Source: Anolis sagrei (lineage: Eukaryota > Chordata > Lepidosauria > Squamata > Anolidae). Taken from it: a DNA stretch of 64,000 bases. Location: NCBI RefSeq assembly GCF_037176765.1, contig NC_090026.1, positions 134,251,252 to 134,315,251 on the forward strand. The letters are read 5' to 3'. Made by a program: the position numbers and the translations under genes. The notes under the pieces were generated by a model that worked only from the letters and a program-made list of their open reading frames with translations, made no database searches and was not told where the DNA came from. Positions 32,082 to 42,235 of this stretch are shown in pieces (within the stretch, counting starts at the first letter, position 1; every line of letters begins with the position of its first letter).

Positions 32082-33085
32082 TCTATATATATATATAATA
32101 AAAGTCAGTGTTTGTATGTGTGCAGCAGACATAGGTGCATGTGGCAGCTTTCTGACTGGCTGCCACTGTGGTACAATTTGCATATGGTCTCTGATTGGCC
32201 ACCCACAACATTCCAACATCCTCAAGTGGCTGAGAGGGGAAAGGAAATTTGCATATGGTTTCTGATTGGCCAGCCTCAAGAGGAGCCCCTGGTGGCGTAG
32301 AGGCTTAAACCAGCAGGACTGAAGACCCACAGGATGCAAGTTCGTATCCGGGGAGAGTGCGGATGAGCTCTCTCTGTCAGCTCCAGCCCCTCATGCGGGG
32401 ACATGAGAGAAACCTCCCACAAGGATGGTAAAAAATCAAAACATCCTGGCGTCCCCTGGGCAACGTCCTTGCAGACTCTCTGGCGCCCTTGCCAATTCTC
32501 TCACACCAGAAACGACTTGCAGTTTCTCAAGTCGCTCCTGACACGACAAAAACAACAACAGAAAAACATTCTCAAGTGGATGAGAAGAGAAAGGAAAGGG
32601 CCTGAGGGATTTCCAGTACCTTCACTCACTCTACATCTTACTGCAGTTTGGAGGAGGATGGACCATGGATGATGGGACTTACAGTACCATCACTCACTTT
32701 CTGAGACGGCTGTGACCTTCATCCAATGACTGATCTAGACCAAACTTGGCACATAGACCTCTCATGACCCACTTTATGCCCCGGTGTGGTTTGGCCGGGT
32801 ATGGATCATGGATTATGGGACTTGCACTATCTTCGTTCAATTCCTGAGACCACTGCAACCCTCATCCAATTACCGATAAAGACCAAACTTGGCACACAGA
32901 GCCCCCATGACCCACTCTACATCCTGGTGCACTTTGGAGGAGGATGGACCATAGACGATGGGACTCCTAGTACCTTCACTAACTCCCTGAGAGCACTGCG
33001 AGCCACATAAATAACTGATAAAGACCAACCTTGGCACACAACGCTTTTCTCAAATAATCCGGGCAGCGCCGGGTCCCCAAGCTAG
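32082..33085 (+). mobile_element. Complete non-autonomous Helitron
   Basis: It starts TCTATATATATATATAATAA (TC at 32082) and ends with a hairpin (CCGGGCAGCGCCGGG) followed by CTAG at 33082-33085, inserted between A (32081) and T (33086). Inside are about three units of roughly 143 bp, anchored by GACCAAACTTGGCAC-like phrases at 32738, 32881 and 33023, and a Sauria SINE at 32281-32562. It encodes no Rep/helicase and would depend on an autonomous Helitron. Confidence 0.88.
32281..32562 (+). mobile_element. Sauria-type tRNA SINE inside the Helitron
   Basis: It starts AGCCCCTGGTGGCGTAGAGG, has a B-box-like AGTTCGTATCC and ends in the Bov-B-like tail (CTCAAGTCGCTCCTGACACG, then ACAAAAACAACAACA). 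The flanks CTCAAGAGG and CTCAAGTGG look like a 9-bp target duplication with one mismatch. A 35-bp CR-like internal repeat of CTGGCG is visible. Mobilised by LINE machinery. Confidence 0.88.
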
Positions 33086-33289
33086 TTCTTAATAAAGAAG
33101 GGAATGAATCCAGCGAGAAAGAAGAAAAGGGAGAGAGGGTAAAGGGTTGAATGGAAGGGAAAAAAAGGGGGAACTCTTTCCAATATTGGAGCATCACTTT
33201 GATTTCATTGGGCCAAACTGTCAGGAGCTGATTTCTGACGTTATCAATGACATCATAAATCCCCTCCATGACATCTTGAGGCAAGCAGA

Positions 33290-34335
33290 GGGCATCGGAG
33301 AACAACAACAGAAAGATGGAGTAGCGATGGGGAGCCCTCTCAGCCCGGTCATAGCTAACTTCTACATGGAACACTTTGAAAAACAAGCCCTGGAAACAGC
33401 CACAAAAAAGCCCACTATATGGTTCAGATATGTGGAGGACACCTTCACCATTTGGAGCCATGGAGAAGAAGAACTCAACAGGTTCCTGGACCATCCCAAC
33501 AGCATCCACCCAAACATATGGTTCAGAGATGTGGATGACACCTTCACCATTTGGAGCCATGGAGAAGAAGAACTCAACAGGTTCCTGGACCATCTCAACA
33601 GCATCCACCCAAACATATGGTTCAGAGATGTGGATGACACCTTCACCATTTGGAGCCATGGAGAAGAAGAACTCAACAGGTTCCTGGACCATCTCAACAG
33701 CATCCACCCAAACATATGGTTCAGAGATGTGGATGACACCTTCACCATTTGGAGCCATGGAGAAGAAGAACTCAACAGGTTCCTGGACCATCTCAACAGC
33801 ATCCACCCAAACATCCAGTTCACCATAGAAAGAGAAAATGAAGGAAGACTGCCTTTTCTAGATGTCCTAGTCATCCATAAACCAGATCAACAATTGGGTC
33901 ACACCGTCTACAGAAAACCCACACACACAAAGATAGATATCGACATCAAAACTCCAACCATCACCCAAGTCAAAAAAGAAGGACCATTAAAGCCTTGGCA
34001 GACCGTGCCAAAAGAATCTGTGAAGCCCACCTCCTCCAAGATGAACTGAACCACCTCAACTGGGCTCTCCAGGCCAAGGGAGACTCCACCTCAGACATCA
34101 GAAGAGCTGCAAGACCATCGAGAAGAAGCCACGAGAGTCAAGACAGAGATCTACCCAGAGGGAAAGTGTTCTTGCCAGACACCAAGGGAACCACTGACCA
34201 CAGAGGGAAGCTGATGAGGAAACACAACATACAAACTATCTCCAGACCCACCAAGAAAATCCAACCAAGGACAAGAGGGATCCTCTCACCTCTGCAGGAG
34301 ACGACTTCTGTATACCATGCAGCTGTGGATATAAA
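33290..34335 (+). mobile_element. Penelope-like element, RT fragment with a four-fold internal repeat
   Basis: The plus strand encodes the Penelope-like reverse transcriptase core: DGVAMGSPLSPVIANFYMEH, then the catalytic block, FTIEREN and RLPFLDVLVI, then GHTVYRKPTHT. A shifted continuation follows (RICEAHLLQDELNHLNWAL, KGTTDHRGKLMRKHN, RPTKKIQ). It stops before the GIY-YIG domain. Bases 33417-33812 consist of four in-frame copies of a 33-codon unit (99 bp) that includes the YVDD region. Penelope-like elements are retroelements without capsid, related to telomerase RT. The element is truncated at both ends and cannot move by itself. Confidence 0.88.
33417..33812 (+). repeat. 99-bp tandem repeat x4 across the RT catalytic motif
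   Basis: Units start at 33417, 33516, 33615 and 33714. Unit 1 encodes FRYVEDTFTIWSHGEEELN. Units 2-4 are identical to each other and encode FRDVDDTF in place of FRYVEDTF. The reading frame is preserved throughout. The same block occurs once in the other copy at 55320-55430 (FRYVDDIFTIWSHGEEELN). Confidence 0.97.
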
Positions 34336-34379
34336 GAATCTAGCAAATCGATCTCAATCGCTGGAGACCAAATTATAAA

Positions 34380-35700
34380 GATCTATTCAGATCACTAATC
34401 AATGCTGCCACCAATATTCTATACCAGATCACTAGTGGATCCCACTAGCTGCCAAATTAAATAATAAAGATCCACAGACCAAAATGAATGCTGTAAAACA
34501 ATATAATGGATCCAATCAATCCACTGACACCAATATGTAGAGCGGCCACCAATTGTCACGGGTTAACCAAATTTTAAAAGGCTTATTTACTTTGAAAGGA
34601 ACTATTCTTATGTTTAACAGGGAAAAATATTAACTGTAATGGGATTTTGGCCGGCATCAATAGGAGCATGGTGTCTAGATCTAGGGAAGTCCTGCTCCCC
34701 ATGCTCTATTCTGTTTTGGTTAGACAACATCTGGAATATTGTGTCCAATTCTGGGCATCACAATTCAAGAGAGATATTGACAAGCTGGAATGTGTCCAGA
34801 GGAGGGCGACTACAATGATCAAGGGTCTGGAGAACAAGCCCTATGAGGAGCGGCTTAAGGAGCTGGGCATGTTTAGCCTGAAGAAGAGAAGGCTGAGAGG
34901 GGATATGATAGCCATGGATAAATATGTGAGAGGAAGCCACAGGGAGGAGGAGGGAGGGAGCTTCCTTTCTGCTTCCCTGGAGACTAGGACGCAAAGGAAG
35001 AATGGCTTCAAACTACAAGAGAGGAGATTCCATCTGAACATTAGGAAGAACTTCCTGACTGAGAGCCGTTCAGCAGTGGAACTCTCTGCTCCGGAGTGTG
35101 GTGGAGGCTCCTTCTTTGGAAGCTTTGAAACAGAGGCTGGATGGCCATCTGTTGAGGGGTGATTTGAATGCAATATTCCTGCTTCTTGGCAGAATGGGGT
35201 TGGACTGGATGATTGCCCATGAGGCCTCTTCCAACTCTTGGATTCTATGATTCTATGTGTGAGTTTTTACTGTATAATGGGTGAAGATTATTGAAACCGT
35301 TTCTTCTAGCTTGGCTGATGCTGCTAAATTTCTACTTTTAGGGCTGAGAGAAACCAAATCGCACACTTCTTTGTGAGACAGTGCTGTTGAGTTCTTCAGA
35401 GAGGTTATATTCTTATCTAATATATCCACGCACAGTCTGTGGTAGTGTGGAAATAGATTAGAACTTTATTAAACAATCTTGAAAAAAATATTTCAGGCAC
35501 AAAAAAGCTTGTCGGTTGCATTCAATAGTACCGTGCTTGGATTCAGTTACGGTCACAAGTTTAAACTGGGAATTTACTTTCCCCTCAAAATAGATTTCTT
35601 CACTACAAACAGCCCAATACACAAGGTCTGTCTAGAAAATAGTCCTTCCTCTGAAGTAACTATCTAAAATCTATTTTCAAGTTAGACTCCTGACTAAATC
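34380..35700 (-). mobile_element. Fossil LTR element piece (LTR plus leader), split by CR1
   Basis: On the minus strand an LTR-like region (about 35700 to 34549) holds an AATAAA signal near 35470 and a retro-type end. It is followed by a leader-like region (34548-34380) with TTGGTGGC-type sequence in the position of a primer-binding site. A CR1 copy (34637-35265) has inserted into the LTR. The family resembles, at a distance, the LTRs at 2874 and 42648. No coding region was seen; it is an old remnant. Confidence 0.45.
34637..35265 (+). mobile_element. CR1 LINE 3' end
   Basis: A frame of 171 codons encodes the CR1 C-terminus: [60 protein letters not shown] and [18 protein letters not shown], then the tail ATTCTATGATTCTATG. 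It is 5'-truncated and fairly young. Confidence 0.9.
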
Positions 35701-35705
35701 TTCAC

Positions 35706-36725
35706 TTATTTATTTATTTACTTTATTTGTATACCGCTGTTCTCAGCCCTTAGGTGACTCACAGCGGTTCACAACAAGAACAGACACTTCCTGGAACACC
35801 TCAGCAAGCGAGAGTCCAAAAGTGGCAGGCTCAAACCCAGCATCTCAACCAATGGCTGATACCAAATGAGAGATTCCCTCCTGGGCACACAGAAGACTGG
35901 GCGACTTGGAAGGCGCTGAACAGACTGCGCTCTGGCACCACGAGAGGCAGAGCCAATCTTAAGAAATGGGGCCACAAAGTGGAATCCTCGGCATGCGAGT
36001 GGGGAGAAAAGCAAACCACTGACCACCTGCTGCAATGCAACCTGAGCCCCGTCACATGCACAATGGAGGACCTTCTTGCAGCAACACCGGAAGCACTCCA
36101 AGGGGCCCGTGACTGGTCAAAGGACATTTAACCAACTACCAAACTCACAAGTTTTGTACTTTTCTGCTTGTTTGCTTTGTTCTGTTAGAAATGTAATATA
36201 ACGGACTGGTTGCTCTGACATGACAAATAAATAAAAACAACAAGAACAGAAGAAATTCCATACCATAACACAGTATAAAAAACAGTTAACATCATAACAT
36301 ATTATAGAAAAGTGTACAACTAACAACAATATACAATTGACACCAATAGCCATTCGCTAGCATCTCATCACTAAAAACATGATCCAGATCTGCCATCCAT
36401 TGTTCCAATCCTATGTTCATTACCTTCATTGCACTAATTATTTGAACGCCTGCTCAAACAACCAGGTTTTCACTTTTTTGCGGAATACCATTAATGATGG
36501 TGCTAGTCTAATGTCCGTGGGAAGGGCGTTCCACAGCCGAGGAGCCACCACCGAGAAGGCCCTATCTCTCGTCCCCACCAGCCGTGCCTGTGAGGCAGGC
36601 GGGATCGAGAGCGGGGTCTCCCTGGAAGATCTCAAAGTCCTGGTGGGTTCCTAGGCAGAGATGCGGTCGGATAGGTAACTTGGGCCGGAACCGTTTAGGG
36701 CTTTAAAGGCCAACGCCAGCACTTT
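35706..36725 (-). mobile_element. L2-type LINE 3' end, host of another LINE
   Basis: From an (AAAT)n-type start (35706) and GTATACCGCTGTTCTCAGCC, the minus-strand copy continues after the insertion with SFMVFRKKVKTWLFEQAFK-like sequence and RAFSVVAPRLWNAL to 36725. The insertion at 35785-36236 interrupts the 3' UTR. Confidence 0.8.
35785..36236 (+). mobile_element. LINE 3' end of unassigned clade, with target duplication
   Basis: This 452-bp insert is flanked by a perfect 14-bp repeat ACAACAAGAACAGA (35771-35784 and 36237-36250) and ends in an A-rich tail. It encodes WLIPNERFPPGHTEDWATWK, ALNRLRSGTTRGRANLKKWG and a zinc-knuckle-like end (CEWGEKQTTDHLLQC, where relatives have CECG). This C-terminus occurs in several non-LTR clades; I cannot place it with confidence. 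Confidence 0.7.
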
Positions 36726-36727
36726 CT

Positions 36728-37020
36728 GATTCTGCAACTGCTCTCCCTAACTCTCCGCTCCAACTCCTCTCTCGCACACAAGCCTCACTCTCCTTTTTCC
36801 CTCTCAGCTTCTCCTAAACTCCGCCCCCTTTCTCTACACCAATCCCAGCCATTCCCTGTTGACTAATGCCTAAGACACGCCCCCCTGCTCTGAACTACAC
36901 TCAAGATGGCGTCTCCCTTCTCCAAAATGGCTGCCGATGCTTCGCCTTGCCCATTCCCTATCTTTCTAAGCTTGCAGGCTTTTCCAGGCCCTGCATCCTG
37001 GCAGTGAATAAGGTAAGGGC
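36728..37020 (-). mobile_element. Fossil LTR fragment, family A
   Basis: In reverse it matches the U3-like part of the LTR element at 42236: CAAGATGG and AAAATGG motifs in the same order and CTCCGCCCCC near by. AAGATGGCG and AAAATGGC fit YY1 sites. It is a partial, old copy. Confidence 0.5.
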
Positions 37021-37044
37021 TCTTCACAGTGGACAACCATGACA

Positions 37045-37400
37045 ATGAACAAAATCTGGCTACCAGTATTAAAAAAAACTGTAAAATTACAACAGCACAA
37101 CAATAGAGAGGAAAGAAACAAGGATATCTAATCACCTCTCAACAAAAGTTTGCCCCAGGCTCTGTCAGACCATTATATGCTAATCAAGGTGGTTGGTTGA
37201 AACATTCACCCCTAGCTCCAGCAGACAAGAGTCCTTTGTCTCACCCTGGTCATTCCACAGATATATAAACCGTTTTTCCTAGTTCCAACAGACCTCACTA
37301 CCTCTGAGGATGCTTGCTACAGATGCAGGCAAAATGTCAGGAGAGAATGCCTCTAGACCATGGCCATATAGCCCGAAAAAACCTATAACAACCCAACTTT
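37045..37400 (+). mobile_element. Penelope-like element 3' UTR and terminus, plus strand
   Basis: It reads CTGGCTACCAGTATTAAAAA, then CAGACAAGAGTCCTTTGTC, CCTCTGAGGATGCTTGCTAC and ends ATATAGCCCGAAAAAACC. A minus-strand copy with its 3' end facing it starts only about 125 bp further on. Confidence 0.8.
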
Positions 37401-37526
37401 TAAAACTGATTGATGGGCTTTTCCTGTTGGTAAGTTTAAGACTGAAGGAGGGAGGGAGCGGGAGTTCAGTAGAAAACAGGAAGTGTAGCTGTAGAGATGG
37501 GAGCCATTAAAGTCAGTTACAAAAGA

Positions 37527-38494
37527 GATGGCCATGTTCTAGAAGCATTTTCTCCTGAAGTTTCACCTGCATCTATGGCAGGCATCCTCAGAGGTTGTGA
37601 GGTCTGTTGGAAACTAAGAAAATGGAGTTTATATACTTGTGGAATAATGTCCAGGGTGGGAGAAAGAACTCTTGTCTGTTGGAGCCAGGGGTGAATACTG
37701 CAATTGGCCACCTTGATTAGCATTTGATGGTCTGACAGTTTTTAGGTGTGACTTTTTACAGCCTGGGGGAATCCTTTCTTGAGAGTTGATTAGCTGTCCC
37801 TGATTGTTTCTTGTCTGGAGTTCCCCTGTGTTTGAGTGTTGTTCTGTTATTTGCTATTAGCCAGATTTTGTTTATTTTCATGGTTTCTTTCTTTCTCTTG
37901 AATTTGTCCACATCCTTATGGATTTCAATGGCTTCTCTGTGTAGCCTGACACGGTGGTTGTGAGAGTGGTCCAGCATTTCTGTGTTCTCCAATAATCTGC
38001 TGTGTCCAGGTTGGTTCACTGTGTGCTCTGCTATGGCTGACTCCTCTGGCTGAAGTAGCCTGCAGTGCCCTTCATGTCCCTTGATCCGTGTTTGGGCAAT
38101 GCTGCTGCGTGTGGTGGTCCCTATGTAGACTTGTCTACAGCTGCATGGTATACAGAAGTCTCCTGCAGAGGTGAGAGGATCCCTCTTTGTTGGATTTTCT
38201 TGGTGGGTCTGTAGGTTGTTTGTAGGTTGTATTTCCTCATCAGCTTCCCTATGCGGTCGGTGGTTCCCTTGATGTATGGGAAGGACGCTTTTCCTCTGGG
38301 TGGGTCTCTGTCTTGACTCTCGTGGCTTGTTCTCGGTCTCACAGCTCTTCTGGTGTTTGTTTTGGAGTCTCCATTGGCCTGTAGAGCCCAGTTTAGGTGG
38401 TTCCGTTCCCTTTGGAGGAGGTGGGCTTCGCAGATTCTTTCTGCACCGTCTGCCAGGGCTTCTTTTGTGGCTTGGGTGATGGTTGGAGTTTTTA
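37527..38494 (-). mobile_element. Penelope-like element, GIY-YIG domain and 3' UTR
   Basis: The minus strand encodes the connector (TNNLQTHQENPTKRDPLTS), then a cysteine-containing GIY-YIG endonuclease (FCIPCSCRQVYIGTTTRSS, then TRIKGHEGHCRL, and AEHTVNQPGH) and a basic tail (DKFKRKKETMKINKIW). The 3' UTR and terminus follow down to 37527. Penelope-like elements use this endonuclease to cut their target. Two frames are needed to read the connector, so it is damaged. The reverse transcriptase part continues at 39283 beyond an L2 insertion. Confidence 0.88.
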
Positions 38495-39262
38495 TGTAGG
38501 TCTCTTAAAGCCTCTCTTAAGGCATACTCCGTGGCCATACAGGTGGCCAGGGAATCCTTCACGACCACCCGTATAGCGTCTGCAGCAAATAGATCATCGG
38601 AGCTGTTTTGGGTTGTCGGGGAACTCCTTCACCCACCTGTGGTGGAGGAGACCTTCAACGACCCAGCAACTCGGTGTTGCGAGTTCGCACACCATTTTGC
38701 AGGCAAAGTTGCTCAGATACGCCTTGAGCTCGACTCCAATTTCATCACAGTGCCAGATGAGGTGACTGAGGCATCTGCTTGTCCAATTTTGTGGGATTCT
38801 TTTAGGCTTGGTGGGGACTCGAGACAGGGCCTTTTCTGTGGTGGCCCCCCGACTCTGGAACACCCTCCCAAAAGATCTTAGACAGGCCCCTACACTGGCA
38901 GTCTTTAGAAAGAACTTGGAAGACCTGGCTGTTCCGATGTGCCTTCCCAGATTAGGAAAACTCCAATAACAACTCCCATAAGCACTTTAGTAGAACGAAG
39001 ATTGCCGCACACCGCACACTGCACTTACCTTATAATCCTGCATACCTCCTGCCACATCAGCACTTTTAATTCTGTACCCATTACTCTGGCCCGGCCCAGT
39101 TTTATAGTGTCTTGATGTCTTGTTTATTGCTTGTTGTTTAATATTGCTTAACTGTTTTTAATTTGCTTTAGGTGTTGTATTGTTGTGTTGTGTTTTGAGG
39201 CCTTGGCCGATGTAAGCTGCACCGAGTCCTTCAGGAGATGCTAGCGGGGTAAAAATAACATT
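38495..39262 (+). mobile_element. L2-type LINE with internal deletion, inside the Penelope-like element
   Basis: The translation LKASLKAYSVAIQVARESFT, FAGKVAQIRLELDSN and ASACPILWDSFRL matches the L2 linker. It then jumps to the C-terminal RDRAFSVVAPRLWNTL-like sequence in another frame, so the reverse transcriptase has been deleted. The 3' end reads TTGGCCGATGTAAGCTGCAC and GGGGTAAAAATAAC. Confidence 0.75.
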
Positions 39263-39282
39263 ATATATATAGAGAGAGAGTG

Positions 39283-39610
39283 TGTGTTTGCAGGGCTTGT
39301 TTTTCAAAGTGTTCCATGTAGAAATTGGCTATGACCGGGCTGCGGGGGCTTCCCATGGCTACTCCATCTTTCTGTTCATAGAATTCATTGTCCCACTGAA
39401 AGTAGCCTGTGGTGAGGCAATGGTGAAACAGAACTGTGATGTCTTCTGGGAACTTCTGGTTGATTAGTGCTACCGAGACACCACACTGAATCTGATCAAT
39501 TTGTCGTTGGTATTGAGCTTTGAAGACCACCAGAGTCAGGGGCCATGAGTGACTGCTTATAGTAGTAGAGTAGGAGCTTCCCTCCATCATTTCTGGGAAG
39601 AGGAAACAAA
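39283..39610 (-). mobile_element. Penelope-like element, RT N-terminal part
   Basis: The minus strand encodes VALINQKFPEDITVLFHHCL, GYFQWDNEFYEQKDG and VAMGSPRSPVIANFYMEHFE, the palm motifs before the catalytic YVDD block. That block and what follows are missing here. It is the 5' continuation of the copy at 37527-38494. Confidence 0.85.
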
Positions 39611-39734
39611 GAGCATAGGAAAGGCTTCGTGACAGGACGGGGAAGGAAGGGAGGGAGGGCCGGATGGACAGACGGAAGGGGCAGCATTGGGGCTGGGGGA
39701 AGAAAGAGAGCGGCCTGGTCTTAGAGATCTTCAG

Positions 39735-41182
39735 CAGCTCAAGGAGGTCTGGAGGTCAGTGGCTAATAGTGCTGGGGGACTTCAACATCCAGGCTAAGAC
39801 TTCCCTGTTGGGTGTGGCTCAGGACTTCGTGGCTTCCATGACAGTGATGGGCCTGTCCCAAGTCGTGTCTTGCCCTACCCATGCTGCTGGGCACACTTTG
39901 GACCTTGTTTTCTGTGCAGGATGGGATGAGGGTGGCGTGAAGGAACTTGTCACAGTTCTATTGTCACGGGCCAATCACTACCTGGTCAGCTTTAGACTCG
40001 CAGGGACTCCAAACCTCTGAAGGGTGGGGGGCCAATTAGGATGGTCCACCCCTGGAGGCTTATGGACCCGGATGGATTCCTGGTGGCTCTTGGGGACTTT
40101 CCTGTCAACTTGGCAGGCGATTCTCTCGAAGCTCTGTGTGACTTCTGGAATGGGGAAACGGCCAGGGCGGTGGACACAATCACTCCTGAACACTCCCTCT
40201 CACAGAGCAGAGCCAAACCAGCCCCTTGGTTTTCTAAGGAGTTGGCGGAGATGAAGCGAGTGAGATGGAGACTGGAGCGATGTTGGTGGAGAACTCAAAG
40301 CAAACCTGACCGAGCATGGGTTAGAGCATGTTTGAAAGCCTACTCCACTGCAGTTGAGGCAGCAGAGAAATTGTTCCTTGCGGCCACCATTGCATCTGCA
40401 AGAAACCATCCAGCAGAGCTGTTTCGAGTGGTCAGAGGGCTACTTCATAGTGGTCCTCAAGGAGACATCTCTGACAACTCAGTAGCCCACTGTTTGCATT
40501 ACTTTACTTACTTAGGCGATCCCTCGTTGGATGAGTAAGATGGTCTTCCATTATGGATTTCCTTGTGGGTCCGTATGTGGCTGTGGAGCCCTATTCTTGC
40601 TCTGCATCTTCTCCCACAGTGAAGGCATTGGTTTCCAGGCGGAAGTCGGTCCCGGTCGGGGTTGGCTTGACGCGCTTTCCTCCTGGCACGTTTCCCTCTT
40701 TCACCCTCCACTCGTGCCTCCTCAAATTCTGCAGCACTGCTGGTCACAGCTGACCTCCAGCTGGAGCGCTCAAGGGCCAGGGCTTCCCAGTTCTCAGTGT
40801 CTATGCCAGAGTTTTTAAGGTTGGCTTTGAGCCCATCTTTAAATCTCTTTTCCTGTCCACCAACGTTCCGTTTTCCGTTCTTAAGTTCAGAGTAGAGCAA
40901 CTGCTTTGGGAGACGGTGGTCAGGCATCCGGACAACGTGGCCGGCCCAGCGGAGTTGATGTTGGAGGACCATCGCTTCAATGCTGGTGGTCTTTGCTTCT
41001 TCCAGCACACTGACGTTTGTCCGCTTGTCTTCCCAGGAGATTTGCAGGATTTTCCGGAGGCAGCGCTGATGGAATCGTTCCAGGAGTTGCATGTGATGTC
41101 TGTAGACAGTCCACGTCTCACAGGCTGTTTGCATGGCACTTTGCAGATAAAGTCACTCAGATCTACTCCAACTGGGATGCTT
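39735..41182 (+). mobile_element. L2-type LINE, endonuclease and linker, split by an RTE-like LINE
   Basis: The translation LIVLGDFNIQAK, THAAGHTLDLVFCAGWDEGG and then, shifted, MVHPWRLMDPDGFLVALGDF, NGETARAVDTITPEH and FLAATIASARNHPAELFRVV follows the full-length L2. The copy is interrupted at 40500-41124 and resumes for about 50 bp (FADKVTQI) until it meets CR1 at 41183. Confidence 0.85.
40500..41124 (-). mobile_element. RTE-like LINE 3' end with C2H2 tail, exact target duplication
   Basis: The insert is flanked by the perfect 10-bp repeat CTGTTTGCAT (40490-40499 and 41125-41134). The minus strand encodes ETWTVYRHHMQLLERFHQRC, QLRWAGHVVRMPDHRLPKQL and ends in a zinc finger (CLHCGRRCRARIGLHSHIRTH). 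The (AAGT)n-type tail lies at 40500. Such C-termini are typical of RTE-like non-LTR elements; the exact clade needs a search. Confidence 0.85.
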
Positions 41183-42235
41183 CCAGCAGACTGGAGAGGG
41201 CAAATTTTGTCCCTATCTTCAAGAAAGGGGAAAAAGAGGACCCAAGCAATTACCATCCAGTCAGCTTGACATCAGTACCAGGAAAGATTCTGAAGCAGAT
41301 CACTTAGAAAGGAATGCCGCCATTACTAAAAGTCAACATTGATTTCTCAAAAACGAGTCATGCCAGACGAATCTTATCTCTTTTTTTGATAGAGTTACAA
41401 ACCCATGAGGTCACGAAGAGTCGGAGATGACTGAACGAATGAACAAACAAACTTGGTAGGTGCAGGGAATGCTCTGGATGGAGCAGCTCTTGGTTGCAGG
41501 AAGGCCTTCAACAAGGTCCCCATGATCTTCTTGCAAGCAAACCAGCCAAATGCGGGCGAGGCAATGCTACTCTTGGGTGGATCTGTATTTGGTTAAGCGA
41601 CCGAACCCAAATGGTGCTTCTCCGCAATGGTTCATCTTCTTCATCTTGGAAAGAAGTGACTAGTGGAGTGCCACAAAGAGGTTTCGGTCCTGGCCCCAGT
41701 TCTCCTCAACGTCTTTATTAATGACTTGGAAGAAGGTTTAGAGGGCATGCTTATCAAGTTGGCAGATGGGACCAAACACTCCAGAACACAGAATCAGAAT
41801 TCAAAATGATCTCAGCAGATTAGAGAACAGATTGGCCAAACGAAACAAAATGAATTTCAACAAGGACAAATGTGGGATACTCCACTTAGGCAGAATAAAA
41901 AAGGAAATGCAGAGATACAGAATGGGGGACGACTCGAGAGCAGTATGTGTGAAAAAGATCTTTGTGGACAACAAGTAGGACAGGAGCAACCGTGTGATGC
42001 AGCAGCTCAAAAGGCCAATGGGATTTTGGGCTGCATCCAAAGGGGCCGAGTCTCTAGATGGTGGGAAGGCATCACAGTGCCTCTCTAGTCTGCTTTGGTG
42101 AGATCTCTCCTGGAATACTGAGTCCAATTCTGGGCACCACATCTTAAAAGAGATATTGATTCCAAGCTGGAAGGTGTCCAGAGGAGGGCGACTAAAATGA
42201 TCAAAGGTCTGGAGACCATGAATCCCTATGAGGAG
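41183..42235 (+). mobile_element. CR1 LINE, reverse transcriptase part (first segment)
   Basis: The translation ERANFVPIFKKGEKEDPSNY, DKVP-like and KEVTSGVPQ motifs, then LEGMLIKLADGT, MNFNKDKCGILHLGRIKK and ANGILGCIQRG is CR1 reverse transcriptase with several frame changes. It is interrupted by a 46-bp BovB-like snippet at 41403-41450 and by the LTR element at 42236; it resumes at 44067. Confidence 0.85.
41403..41450 (+). mobile_element. Tiny BovB tail fragment inside CR1
   Basis: CATGAGGTCACGAAGAGTCG and GAGATGACTGAACGAATGAA are the BovB 3' end, here only about 48 bp, between CR1 bases that are otherwise adjacent. Confidence 0.7.

Noticed and set aside
32979-33806. 275-codon minus-strand frame with repeated EMVQEPVEFFFSMAP units
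   Set aside because: It is the antisense of the 99-bp tandem repeat in the Penelope-like RT; the repeat length is a multiple of three, so every frame stays open.
40508-41134. Host gene with a C-terminal C2H2 finger
   Set aside because: The finger is the normal end of an RTE-like LINE, the piece has a target duplication, and a second truncated copy lies at 59498.
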